Shown piece by piece: positions 1-8,891 of a DNA stretch of 64,000 nt; positions within the stretch are counted from its first letter, which is position 1; each line of letters opens with the position of its first letter. The notes under the pieces are model-generated. The model saw only the letters and a program-made list of their open reading frames with translations. It was not told the DNA's origin and did no database searches. The stretch covers positions 124,001-188,000 of the forward strand of contig NZ_CANMFF010000008.1 of assembly GCF_947497005.1 (NCBI RefSeq), given 5' to 3'. A program made the position numbers and the translations under genes. The DNA is from an uncultured Ruegeria sp. Its GTDB lineage: Bacteria; Pseudomonadota; Alphaproteobacteria; Rhodobacterales; Rhodobacteraceae.

Positions 1-909
1 GTGTTCCGCGTTATTGATGAAGGTATCGTCGGCGTCAATATTGTGGACGAAACCCACGGGGATTCATTGCTGCATTATGCAGCAGGTGGTGAGGGTGAGT
101 TGAATGAAGGCGGTCATGATCTGGGCAAGCCCGACTATGAAGCCGCTCAAGATCTGATTGACAGGGAAATTGACGTCAACATTGTCAATGATCACGGGTT
201 TACGGCGCTGCATGTTGCGGTGATGAACAAAGCCCCGAAGATGGTCGAAATCCTGTTGGCGGCAGAGGGCATGGATGCGACCTCGTGCATCGAGTTTGTT
301 CAAGGCGCGGATATCTCACCCGAGATCCGGGCCATGCTGGATGTTTGGGCACGGGATCACAATCTGAAAATGGCAGATGCCGAACAGGGGCGCGATGAAA
401 GTTTTGTGACCGTGAACGAACCTTCTTACCTGTACTTCACATACGGGTCACTAAAGCAGGGGTTCCCCAATCATGACGCGCACAACACAGTTCTGAACGA
501 CTTCGTGGGGACGGCCCGCACGCGGCAGCCAATGCCTCTGATCGTTCCGAAAGAGCCCTTCTGCGACAATCCGAACTGCAAGTTTCTGCATCGGATGGCA
601 ACGCTTGTCGATCAACAGGGCATGGGCAAACAGGTAAGCGGTGAGGTCTACCGGGTCACGGAATCCGGCTTGCATGAACTGGACAGACTGGAAGGCTATC
701 ATGGCCCCGGTTCACCCGAGAACGTCTATATCCGCAAGAAGATCAATGTGGTCGTGGATGGCGTGATGAAGCCAGCTTATGCCTATGTGATCGCTGACCC
801 CGCGAAGTATCTGCAGGGATTACGCGATGGAACTTCTGAAATGGTGAACGACTACACACTCGATATGGCGCAGGGCGAACTCAAACCGGGTTTCAAATCC
901 GAAGATTAG
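1..909 (+). CDS. Ankyrin-repeat / gamma-glutamylcyclotransferase-like fusion protein, possibly 5' partial
   Basis: The first ~110 residues contain ankyrin-type repeats (DSLLHYAA near residue 21, GFTALHVAVMNKAPKMVEILL near 66). Residues ~140-290 form a GGCT/AIG2-like fold with the nucleotide-loop motif YFTYGSLK (~147) and the acidic residue in LDRLEGYHG (~229) that acts as catalytic Glu in gamma-glutamylcyclotransferases and gamma-glutamylamine cyclotransferases. By family, it would release 5-oxoproline from a gamma-glutamyl substrate; the ankyrin part probably binds protein. The frame opens with GTG at the first base of the window, so the true start may lie upstream. Its TAG stop overlaps the stop of the convergent gene by 4 nt. 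The actual substrate is unknown. Confidence 0.75.
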   Translation: MFRVIDEGIVGVNIVDETHGDSLLHYAAGGEGELNEGGHDLGKPDYEAAQDLIDREIDVNIVNDHGFTALHVAVMNKAPKMVEILLAAEGMDATSCIEFVQGADISPEIRAMLDVWARDHNLKMADAEQGRDESFVTVNEPSYLYFTYGSLKQGFPNHDAHNTVLNDFVGTARTRQPMPLIVPKEPFCDNPNCKFLHRMATLVDQQGMGKQVSGEVYRVTESGLHELDRLEGYHGPGSPENVYIRKKINVVVDGVMKPAYAYVIADPAKYLQGLRDGTSEMVNDYTLDMAQGELKPGFKSED

Positions 910-2069
910 TTTTCCTGCACACTGATCGGTGGCGGTTCGGAACGTTCCTTGATGCTGAGGTTATACGCAGTGATCGCCACCATACACAGCAGCACAAACG
1001 GCCAGAAGCTGGCCTTGGGAAAAATATTGTCCCGATAGTGGATAATCCGCAGCGATGACACCGCCTCGGAGGCGAAAAGATACGTGTTGATCGAAACCGC
1101 CAGCAGCATGAAATACATCAGGAAAAAGAACGATTCCATGTAGATCACAGGTGACCCCGCAAACCCTTCGCGCAGCTGTACATGGGCCAGCAGGATCACG
1201 AAGAACAGAACCGAGCAAGTGCCGATTACGCTGGACGTACTGAAATCGTGCCGCTCTGCCAGACCCTCGCGGCGGGTGACGGTCATGACCGCCCCAAACA
1301 GCAGCATCATCACAACAATCAAGGGGATCATGTGGACTATGAAGGCGTTTGCGAAATTACGTTTGATGACGAAATTATAATGCAGCTCAGGCGCATTGGT
1401 CCGGTACGCATTTTGTCGGATGCCCAGCGTCGTATCCAGATTTGACAGCTTGTAATCGAAATACGTGTTCTCACGTTCCCACGTTCCCATTACGATCTGG
1501 TTGTCGATCCCAAAGATGTCATCCGGCCCGGTCGCCGGATAAGCCTCGAAGTCAGGTACTATCGCAATATTGACGTCAAATGAGTTGGGCCAGAACCGCA
1601 CCCAAACCGTTTTGTGATCAAAAGGGTAGCTTGTGTAGTCAAAACTCTGACGCAGGGTTTGTTCGAAATACCACCCAATCAGCACGCCGTCGGGTTGCAG
1701 CAACCGATACGCCTCGGCAATCAGGCCGTTTGCGGTATCGACCGCTTCGGGCAGAAGAAAACCGACCTCACCTTCGGCCGGAATAATCGCATCATGTTCA
1801 CCTGTCTTGTAGTGCTGCCAGATATAGCCGGTAACTTGTATGTCGCTGGCACCCAGAAAGCTGAACGACTTTAGGAAGATCCCTGTTCTCAAACGGTAGT
1901 CCGGCGCCACGTCTAACTTGCCCAGATATGCATCAACCGAAGCCTGATCAGGCAGCTGCGTCGGATCACCCTCAAAATGGTTCAGTTCAATCCAAAGTTT
2001 GAGCAACAGAGCGGCCAGACCAAATGTCAGCAGGCCAGAGATCAACCAAACCTTTCTTTCAACGCTCAT
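906..2069 (-). CDS. Pentameric ligand-gated ion channel-like membrane protein
   Basis: A 387-residue protein with an N-terminal membrane segment (~8-26), a periplasmic beta-rich domain (~30-235) and four further hydrophobic segments (~241-263, 275-297, 305-332, 354-372). The domain carries YPFD at 148-151, the aromatic-Pro-aromatic-Asp signature of the Cys-loop/Pro-loop receptor superfamily, without flanking loop cysteines, as in bacterial channels. The first helix of the four-helix block holds a proline (HMIPL), as in M1 of that family. I infer a ligand-gated channel or a receptor derived from one. It starts 20 nt after the cyclase stop and is probably cotranscribed with it. An uncleaved N-terminal anchor is unusual for the family. 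The ligand cannot be read from the sequence. Confidence 0.6.
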   Translation of the reverse strand: MSVERKVWLISGLLTFGLAALLLKLWIELNHFEGDPTQLPDQASVDAYLGKLDVAPDYRLRTGIFLKSFSFLGASDIQVTGYIWQHYKTGEHDAIIPAEGEVGFLLPEAVDTANGLIAEAYRLLQPDGVLIGWYFEQTLRQSFDYTSYPFDHKTVWVRFWPNSFDVNIAIVPDFEAYPATGPDDIFGIDNQIVMGTWERENTYFDYKLSNLDTTLGIRQNAYRTNAPELHYNFVIKRNFANAFIVHMIPLIVVMMLLFGAVMTVTRREGLAERHDFSTSSVIGTCSVLFFVILLAHVQLREGFAGSPVIYMESFFFLMYFMLLAVSINTYLFASEAVSSLRIIHYRDNIFPKASFWPFVLLCMVAITAYNLSIKERSEPPPISVQEN

Positions 2070-2089
2070 TCAGCCTCCTGCCCTGCCAA

Positions 2090-5000
2090 CTATTCAACCA
2101 GAAAGTCCGCCCGCCCCAGCAAGGATTGCGAAATGCCCATCGTTGCAAACTGCGCTTTCAGATCGGCAAACCCGGCATGCTGCGATGGTGGAATGTCCTG
2201 CTGGCCGCTCTCGGCCAAAAGGCGTGTTTGACGAATAGAGAGGTCAACCATCGGCAAAGGCTCCGTCGCCGTGAAGGCAGCAAGCCCATTCGCGTATTCA
2301 ACCGCGGCATCCCAATCACCGCGCGCCAGCATGACGGCGCTGGCATCAGGGTAGAAGTGCAAATGGCTGTGGCCGACACATCCTTCGGCGATGATATCGG
2401 AGCCCAGCTTCAAAAGGCGCGTTTGCTCATCAGGGTCGGTCTCGGCCATTGCCAGGGCCGACAAGGCCTTGGGTCCCACAAAGTTCCGCCCATGCTCGAG
2501 CGCGATATCAACCGCGCGAAGACCGGTTTCCCGTGCTCGGTCTACTTGCCCGGCATAAACCTGTGTTCGGGCAAGATGTTCCAATGCCTGTGCCTCAAGG
2601 CGTTTTGCCCCCACGCGCTCTGCGATTTCGGCAGAGACACCAAAAGCTTCCAATGCACGGTCGAGACTGCCCAAGAAGGTTTCGGCCACACCAAGGCAAG
2701 TTTGCGCAACGCATTCCGGCACAAACGCAAAATACTTCTGCGAGATCTCAATCGCCTCGTTTGCGTCGGCTCTGCCCTGCCCGACATCTCCGGTGTAGCT
2801 GCGCGCGACACTAAGATTGTGCAGATTGGCCGCCAGATCCCGGACCAGCCCTTTTTCACGTGCCCGTTCCACGGCTTGGGTATAGAAATCTGTCGCCGTC
2901 TTCATGGTGGCATTCATGAAATTGGCATCGCCAAACCCACTCAACGCGCCCACCTCAAGGCGTGCGGATTCCAACTTGCGGGCGAGCGAGAGGGCACGTT
3001 CATTGGCCTTCAACGCTTTTTTGTCCTGACCCAAGGGGAAGTAAACGTTGCCGCGCACGTAGTTTATCTGCGCCACATCTTCTTCAGATCCGCAGCGTTC
3101 TGCAGCTGCCTCAGCTGTGCCGAGCGCGTCCAGCGCGTCCTGATACAGGCTCGCTTGCCGCGCCGCTTGCGCCAGCCCGATATGCGCCCGGGCGATTTGT
3201 TCATCGGTTTCAGCCAAACTGGCCGCGTCTTTGAATTCCTGCAGCGCCTCGTTTGACAGCCCCTGTAACCGATGTATCTCACCCCGGGCGCACAGCAGGT
3301 CAAATCGGACACCTGCCGGCGACGGCAGTTCCAGAGCACGCTCGATCAAGGGGCTTGCATCGTCGAACCGAAAGGCCTGAATCAGGTTGTCGGCTGCGTC
3401 CAGATAGGCTTGCGCCGCGTTATTCGCCCCCGCTCGATCCAGATGCTGGGCCCGCAAGGTCGCATCTCTATCTTCGAACCACTTGGCCGCCTGACGGTGC
3501 AGACGGGCGCGTTCGGACTTGACCAATGTTGCATAGGACCCGTCCCGGATCAGCGCGTGAGCAAACATGAGATCGGGTCCGGCCTCTCGGATCAGCGCGG
3601 AACGGATCAGATTGGTCGTATCCAAGTGCCCTTCGCCCAGTATGAAATTCAAAACCTCAGGCGAGAACCGTTGTCCCAGAACCGATGCGGCCTGAATAGC
3701 GGTTCGGCTGGTGCGATCTAGCGCATCCAGACGCGACTGAACAATGCCCTGAATACTTCCGGGCACACTTTCCTGCTTGAGCACATCCGTATTGCGCAAC
3801 AGCTGTTCCAGAAACAACGGGTTGCCGCCCGCACGTTGGACGCAAGTTTCCAGCAAGTCCGAATCAATGGCCCGGAACTCCTCGACCAATTGTCTGACGT
3901 GCTCCTCGCCCATGGGGGCCAGCTCCAGCTTTGACACCAACGCACCATCGGTTGCCATCTGCCAGTCCCTGTCGATCGGATCGCCTTCGGCCCGGCTGGT
4001 CATCATCAACACGCAGGGGATATTTCGCGTCGCGGCGGCAATATGCGAACACGCGGTCAGTATGTCAGGCGTCGCCCAGTGGATGTCTTCGATCTGAATG
4101 AGCAGGGGCGCTTCCTGACTGCGGGCCGAAAGCAGTTCATCCAGGACCTGGCGTCGCCCCCGCAAACGGGTCTTGTTGTCCATCACGGCGTAGACCTCAG
4201 CCAGACCCGGATCCTGCTCGAGCTCAAGCAAAGCGTTTAAGTGCGCAGCGTTGGACGGGCTGACCCAGCTCTTGGCGATAGCATCTTTTGCGACAGCCGC
4301 CCCTATTTCCACCCCATCCGATGCTTCAAGCCCCAGAATACTGCGGGCGATGGTCTGAACGGCTGAATGGCCTTCGCGCGCACCAAAATCCATCACAACG
4401 CCATTGTGGATTGTGTAGGACAGGCTGGCGGCAAGTTCCGCTACCTGCTCTGACAAATGAGTTTTCCCAATTCCGGGTTCGCCCAGAACGATATGAACTT
4501 CGCCTTCGCCGTGGCGCTGACACCGGTCGAATGTGGCGGAGAAAATCGACATCTCGCGCTCGCGTCCGATGAATTTGTGTCGCCGTGTCCGGATGTTCCG
4601 CGCCAGCCGATCCAGACGCCATACCTCGATCGGTTCGTTCAACCCTTTGATCGTCTTGACCCCGATGGATTCGCCCACGAACAGCGGACCCAGCGCGCGT
4701 TGAATGTCATGAGAGACCAGTGTCTCTCCGCCTCCGGAAATATCCGTCAGCCGAGACGCCAGGTTCACCCCATCCCCTGTCACCGTATATTCTGTATGCG
4801 ACTGGCTGCCGGTCGTGCTGGCAATGACCTGCCCCGAAGAGATACCGATGTGGCAGGACAGCGGTGGCGATAATGTTGGAAGGACCGCGTGAATCTCGGC
4901 TGCAGCGCGCGCCGCCCTTTCGGTGTCGTTGGTATGGGAGATCGGTGCCCCGAAAACGGCCATGACCGCATCGCCAATATGCTTGTCGATGCGACCGCCG

Positions 5001-5365
5001 TATTTCTCGACCACATTGTCTACCTTGCTGAAGAACTGATTGAGCAGCGCATGCAGGTCTTCGGCATCCAACTCGCTGGAAATCTTAGTAAACCCAGTCA
5101 GGTCAACAAACATTACCGTGACCTGCCGCCGCGCAGGCTCCAGCGGTGCAGCGGGTTCAGGCTCTGCCGCCGATTCGGTGGCATCGAGCTGCTCGATGGC
5201 ACGCAACAGCCGCCGACGATCACCGACGGCGGTCACCCCGATTTCGATCAGATCCTCGGCCGTCAAATCAGGCAGAATGGAAAAATCGATCTTATTGTCC
5301 GCGAAGGCCTGCGCGTACTCGTTTAATCCAATTGCGCTCAGCCAGCCCCTCAAGTCCTGAGACAT
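2090..5365 (-). CDS. SAM-domain class III adenylate/guanylate cyclase with ATPase and TPR regions
   Basis: A 1091-residue signalling protein. Residues ~1-58 form a SAM domain; ~80-250 a class III nucleotidyl cyclase with metal-binding aspartates in FVDLTGF (D88) and GDAVMAVFG (D132), a base-recognition lysine (K128) and transition-state Asn/Arg in VNLASRL (N201, R205), so it should be active. A STAND/AAA-type ATPase follows, with Walker A GEPGIGKTH near 295-303. The last ~450 residues are TPR-like helical repeats rich in A/L/E. This architecture is common in alphaproteobacteria for stimulus-dependent cAMP synthesis, but the stimulus is generally unknown. No membrane segment is seen, so it is cytoplasmic. 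The downstream channel-like gene suggests a joint pathway (inference). Confidence 0.88.
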   Translation of the reverse strand: MSQDLRGWLSAIGLNEYAQAFADNKIDFSILPDLTAEDLIEIGVTAVGDRRRLLRAIEQLDATESAAEPEPAAPLEPARRQVTVMFVDLTGFTKISSELDAEDLHALLNQFFSKVDNVVEKYGGRIDKHIGDAVMAVFGAPISHTNDTERAARAAAEIHAVLPTLSPPLSCHIGISSGQVIASTTGSQSHTEYTVTGDGVNLASRLTDISGGGETLVSHDIQRALGPLFVGESIGVKTIKGLNEPIEVWRLDRLARNIRTRRHKFIGREREMSIFSATFDRCQRHGEGEVHIVLGEPGIGKTHLSEQVAELAASLSYTIHNGVVMDFGAREGHSAVQTIARSILGLEASDGVEIGAAVAKDAIAKSWVSPSNAAHLNALLELEQDPGLAEVYAVMDNKTRLRGRRQVLDELLSARSQEAPLLIQIEDIHWATPDILTACSHIAAATRNIPCVLMMTSRAEGDPIDRDWQMATDGALVSKLELAPMGEEHVRQLVEEFRAIDSDLLETCVQRAGGNPLFLEQLLRNTDVLKQESVPGSIQGIVQSRLDALDRTSRTAIQAASVLGQRFSPEVLNFILGEGHLDTTNLIRSALIREAGPDLMFAHALIRDGSYATLVKSERARLHRQAAKWFEDRDATLRAQHLDRAGANNAAQAYLDAADNLIQAFRFDDASPLIERALELPSPAGVRFDLLCARGEIHRLQGLSNEALQEFKDAASLAETDEQIARAHIGLAQAARQASLYQDALDALGTAEAAAERCGSEEDVAQINYVRGNVYFPLGQDKKALKANERALSLARKLESARLEVGALSGFGDANFMNATMKTATDFYTQAVERAREKGLVRDLAANLHNLSVARSYTGDVGQGRADANEAIEISQKYFAFVPECVAQTCLGVAETFLGSLDRALEAFGVSAEIAERVGAKRLEAQALEHLARTQVYAGQVDRARETGLRAVDIALEHGRNFVGPKALSALAMAETDPDEQTRLLKLGSDIIAEGCVGHSHLHFYPDASAVMLARGDWDAAVEYANGLAAFTATEPLPMVDLSIRQTRLLAESGQQDIPPSQHAGFADLKAQFATMGISQSLLGRADFLVE

Positions 5366-5473
5366 CTCGCCCCTCTGAAGTCCCCAACTTCAACCGGGAA
5401 CCTAGCATGGGTGCGGGCTCGAGTCTGTAAAAACCAAATTAATTTGTGATTTTGAGCAGGGTTAATCCGTTTA

Positions 5474-6367
5474 TTACCCTTTGACCAAATTTGCGTTTCC
5501 AAATCCGCTGGACACAATAAACGAGCAGCAGGCTGCGGTGATGTCCCGGAATCGAGCTCTTTCCCTGACGTAAAGATATACTCCGCGCTTGTCCGGCAAA
5601 TCTGAAATCGGGCGAAAGGCCACTGCGTCCGGGATGAATTGCGCAACGGTCTGTGGCAAAACCGTGATCCACTGGCCTGCCCTTACTGTCGTTATCAGGG
5701 AATGCGTGTTGTGAATGGTGACTTCGGCCCTGTCCAGAACCTCTCTGAAAGAAGGGGATTCGATGAAATCACACAGGGCGTTTCGTACGAATGGTTCAGC
5801 CGTAAGGTCGGAAATACTTGGCGGCTCTGCCCGTGTCATCAGGGGGTGATCGGACGCCGCAACCAACCCGAAACGATCCTGAAACAGCGGCTCTGCACTG
5901 ACTCCATTCAGCGGAAAATGTCCTGACGCAATGCCGATATCGGACTTGTCGCCGGCAACGGCATCCAGAACCTGCTGCGAATCTCCATCGCGCAATTCGA
6001 TCTTCAGCCCGGGAAAGCGTGATGTCATATGCCCCAGCAAGGCGGGAAAGACCAACGCCCCCACAGACGGCACGGATACGATACGGATCAACCCATGTTC
6101 GGCTTGTGCCGCCAATTCTATGTTCTGAACGGCCTGATCAAAATCCCGCACCTGTTTAAGCGCAAGGTCCAGAACTTGCTGACCTAGCGGTGACAGGTGA
6201 TTTTTCCGTTCCCCTTCAAACAGCTTCTTGCCCAGATGCTCTTCGAACTGTTTCAACATCATTGAAACGGCAGATTGTGTCCGGCCCAGACGGCTGGCAG
6301 CCTCGGCAAGGTTTCCGGTTTGGGCCACGGTACAAAAACACCGCAGCATTTCTACTTTCATGGCCAT
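5474..6367 (-). CDS. LysR-family transcriptional regulator
   Basis: A 297-residue protein of typical LysR length. The N-terminal winged helix (residues ~3-62) reads FCTVAQTGNLAEAASRLGRT then QSAVSMMLKQFEEHLGKKLF, the usual recognition helix and wing; residues ~90-295 form the periplasmic-binding-like effector domain. It is transcribed divergently from the aldehyde dehydrogenase operon across ~100 nt, the classic layout for a LysR activator of a neighbouring catabolic operon. Two ATG codons are possible (6367, 6361); a GAAG 7 nt ahead favours the second slightly, a two-residue difference. A palindrome fitting a LysR box abuts the start codon, suggesting autoregulation. The inducer is unknown, presumably the operon's substrate. 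Confidence 0.93.
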   Translation of the reverse strand: MAMKVEMLRCFCTVAQTGNLAEAASRLGRTQSAVSMMLKQFEEHLGKKLFEGERKNHLSPLGQQVLDLALKQVRDFDQAVQNIELAAQAEHGLIRIVSVPSVGALVFPALLGHMTSRFPGLKIELRDGDSQQVLDAVAGDKSDIGIASGHFPLNGVSAEPLFQDRFGLVAASDHPLMTRAEPPSISDLTAEPFVRNALCDFIESPSFREVLDRAEVTIHNTHSLITTVRAGQWITVLPQTVAQFIPDAVAFRPISDLPDKRGVYLYVRERARFRDITAACCSFIVSSGFGNANLVKG

Positions 6368-6386
6368 ACTTCAATCTTTCTGAAGT
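6368..6386. promoter_or_regulatory. Candidate LysR operator in divergent promoter region
   Basis: ACTTCA-7 nt-TGAAGT is a perfect inverted repeat immediately upstream of the lysR start codon and contains TTCA-N7-TGAA, which fits the T-N11-A LysR box. It lies about 85 nt from the aldehyde dehydrogenase start, so bound regulator could repress lysR and activate the operon. Assignment rests on position and symmetry only. Confidence 0.45.
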
Positions 6387-6470
6387 TTACTAAAGTTATT
6401 TGAGTTTGACTGATATCACCAGCAAGTTCCATTCTTCCACAAACTGAACTTCATATATTTGGGGCCTGAC

Positions 6471-7913
6471 GTGACGAAACTGAACCTGATTGCTGGCGAA
6501 TGGCTGGCGGGCGAAAGCGAAATTGAAAACCGCAACCCTTCGGACCTGAGCGATCTGGTCGGTATGTTCGCGCAAGCCAGTGCTGATCAGCTTGAGGCAA
6601 CGCTGGATCAGGCGCGTACGGCGCAGGTGGAATGGGCTGCTTATGGGTTGGAGCGCAAACAGGCCGTCCTCAACGCCATCGGTAACGAGTTGATGGCACG
6701 CGCCGAAGAGCTGGGCACGCTTTTGGCCCGTGAAGAAGGCAAGCCATTGGCCGAAGGCAAGGGCGAGGTCTATCGCGCTGGTCAGTTCTTCACCTACTAC
6801 GCTGCCGAATGTCTGCGTCAGATCGGAGAGAACGCAGATTCCGTGCGCCCCGATATCGAAGTTGACGTGCGCCGCGAGGCTGTTGGCGTAGTTGCGATCA
6901 TCAGCCCGTGGAATTTCCCCACTGCAACGGCCTCTTGGAAGATCGCTCCGGCGCTTTGCTATGGCAACGCGGTTGTCTGGAAACCTGCCAACATCACCCC
7001 TGCCTCGGCTGTGGCCCTGACGGAAATCATCGAACGTCAGGACATTCCCAAAGGTCTGTTCAGCCTGGTCATGGGCTCGGGTCGTTCGATTGGTCAGCGC
7101 TTGGTGGAAAGCCCCAAAGTCAATGCGATTTCCTTCACCGGATCGGTTCCCGTGGGCAAAGGCATCGCCGCTGCAGCGATCCAGAACCTGACCAAAGTTC
7201 AGATGGAGATGGGGTCCAAAAACGCGCTGGCCGTGATGGACGATGCCGATCTGAATCTGGCGGTGACCTTGGCTTTGGGTGGGGCCTTTGGCGGCACCGG
7301 TCAGAAATGCACCGCTTCGTCGCGGCTGGTTGTTCACGCAGGCATCCACGATGCATTTGTCGAAAAGCTGGTCGCTGGTGCGCAGGCGATGAAAGTCGGC
7401 CATGCGCTGGAAGAGGGCGTGCAGATGGGTCCTGTCGTCAGCCAGCAGCAGCTGAATGAAAACCTCGCCTATGTCGATCTGGGTAAATCTGAAGGGGCCG
7501 AGTTGGCCTGTGGCGGTGCACGTCTGGAGATGCCGCATGACGGGTTCTACATGTCACCGGGCGTGTTTCTGAACACCTCCAACGATATGCGCATCAACCG
7601 CGAGGAAATGTTCGCGCCGCTGACTTCTGTCATTAAGGTAGGCAGCTATGACGAGGCGCTGAGCGTGGTCAACGACACCAATTTCGGCCTGACCTCAGGC
7701 ATCGTGACCAAGTCGCTGGCCCGCGCCACCCACTTCCGTCGCAATGCACGCACCGGCGTTGTGACAATCAACTTGCCCACCGCTGGTACTGACTATCACG
7801 TGCCTTTCGGCGGTCGGGGTGACAGCTCGTACGGACCACGCGAACAGGGCAAGGCTGCGGCCGAGTTCTATACAACGGTCAAAACCGCCTATATCAGTGC
7901 AGGACCTGTCTGA
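6471..7913 (+). CDS. NAD(P)-dependent aldehyde dehydrogenase, alpha-ketoglutarate semialdehyde dehydrogenase-like
   Basis: A 480-residue ALDH of usual family length. With GTG at 6471 as start (preceded by GGGGCC; a TTG at 6459 adds four residues and has no ribosome site), the catalytic Cys lies in GQKCTASSR (~280), the general-base Glu in QMEMGSKN (~246) and the cofactor-contact segment in SPWNFP (~146). The sequence style is closest to alpha-ketoglutarate semialdehyde (2,5-dioxopentanoate) dehydrogenases, which feed hydroxyproline, pentose and glucarate breakdown into the TCA cycle; this substrate is an inference. First gene of a five-gene operon: its TGA overlaps the ATG of the M19 gene by one base (7913). 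Cytoplasmic. Confidence 0.88.
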   Translation: MTKLNLIAGEWLAGESEIENRNPSDLSDLVGMFAQASADQLEATLDQARTAQVEWAAYGLERKQAVLNAIGNELMARAEELGTLLAREEGKPLAEGKGEVYRAGQFFTYYAAECLRQIGENADSVRPDIEVDVRREAVGVVAIISPWNFPTATASWKIAPALCYGNAVVWKPANITPASAVALTEIIERQDIPKGLFSLVMGSGRSIGQRLVESPKVNAISFTGSVPVGKGIAAAAIQNLTKVQMEMGSKNALAVMDDADLNLAVTLALGGAFGGTGQKCTASSRLVVHAGIHDAFVEKLVAGAQAMKVGHALEEGVQMGPVVSQQQLNENLAYVDLGKSEGAELACGGARLEMPHDGFYMSPGVFLNTSNDMRINREEMFAPLTSVIKVGSYDEALSVVNDTNFGLTSGIVTKSLARATHFRRNARTGVVTINLPTAGTDYHVPFGGRGDSSYGPREQGKAAAEFYTTVKTAYISAGPV

Positions 7914-8887
7914 TGCTGATCGACGGCCTGCAATATGCCAACTGGTCGGAAAAGATCTTCCGCCAATTGCGCGAAGGCGGCGTGGACGCGATCCACGTCA
8001 CCATTTCCTATCATGAGAATTTCCGCGAAACGGTTCTGAATTTCGAGAAATGGAACCGCTGGTTCGAGCAATACCCGGATTTGATCATGAAAGGCCGGTG
8101 GGCCAGCGATATCGACACAGCCCGTGAAACAGGCCGGACCGCCGTGTTCTTCGGATTTCAGAACCCGTCGCCCATTGAAGATGATATCGGGCTGGTCGAA
8201 ATCCTGCACGATCTGGGCGCACGGTTCATGCAGCTGACCTATAACAACCAATCTCTGCTGGCGACCGGTTGTTACGAGGCCGAAGACACCGGCATTACTC
8301 GTATGGGCAAGCAGGTCATCAAGGAAATGAACCGCGTCGGCCTTGTGGTGGACATGAGCCATTCGGCGGACCGTTCCACAATCGAAGCGGCTGAAATCTC
8401 GGACCGGCCCATCGCAATCACACATGCCAATCCGCATGAATGGTCCCCGGCCCTGCGCAACAAGCGTGAGGATGTCATCCGCGCCGTGACGGAAAAAGGT
8501 GGGATGCTGGGCTTTTCGGTCTACCCTCACCACCTGAAGGACAAGTCCGATTGCACGCTGGAGAGCTTCTGCGAAATGATCGCCCGCACTGCCGACAAAT
8601 ACGGTGCTCAGCATCTGGGGATCGGCACTGACTTGTGTCAGGACCAACCCGACAGCATCGTGGAATGGATGCGTGTCGGGCGCTGGACGAAAGAAATCGA
8701 CTATGGCGAAGGCTCGGCCTCGGCTCCGGGCTTCCCACCAATGCCGGGCTGGTTTCAGGACAACCGAGACTTTGACAACATCGAAAAAGGGTTACGCGCG
8801 ACCGGCCTGAACGACGACGAAGTGGCCGGGATCATGGGCAGGAACTGGTATCGGTTCTTCGCCGAGAACTTCGTCCCACAAAGGTAA
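7913..8887 (+). CDS. M19 (membrane dipeptidase)-family protein with altered metal site
   Basis: A 324-residue TIM-barrel amidohydrolase of the renal dipeptidase family (M19). Active-site elements in order: the N-terminal HxD metal motif is replaced by DGLQY (residues 4-8); the bridging Glu of the GxEG segment is Gln (FGFQN, Q83); His150 in VDMSHS, His171 in ITHAN and Asp240 in GIGTD are kept. The protein therefore retains two beta-site histidines and the catalytic Asp but lacks the alpha-site ligands, and would be mononuclear or act on another bond type. It has no signal peptide, so it is cytoplasmic, unlike periplasmic dipeptidases. In the operon it may hydrolyse an amide or lactam intermediate (inference). 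Not assignable as a true dipeptidase. Confidence 0.8.
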   Translation: MLIDGLQYANWSEKIFRQLREGGVDAIHVTISYHENFRETVLNFEKWNRWFEQYPDLIMKGRWASDIDTARETGRTAVFFGFQNPSPIEDDIGLVEILHDLGARFMQLTYNNQSLLATGCYEAEDTGITRMGKQVIKEMNRVGLVVDMSHSADRSTIEAAEISDRPIAITHANPHEWSPALRNKREDVIRAVTEKGGMLGFSVYPHHLKDKSDCTLESFCEMIARTADKYGAQHLGIGTDLCQDQPDSIVEWMRVGRWTKEIDYGEGSASAPGFPPMPGWFQDNRDFDNIEKGLRATGLNDDEVAGIMGRNWYRFFAENFVPQR

Positions 8888-8891
8888 CCAA

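Noticed and set aside
2024..3256. 410-codon plus-strand frame opposite the cyclase gene
   Set aside because: It has no recognisable domain or start signal and lies wholly antisense to the end of a clearly functional cyclase protein; it follows from codon bias on the other strand.
6396..7538. 380-codon minus-strand frame opposite the aldehyde dehydrogenase
   Set aside because: Antisense shadow; the plus strand carries the catalytic Cys and Glu motifs.
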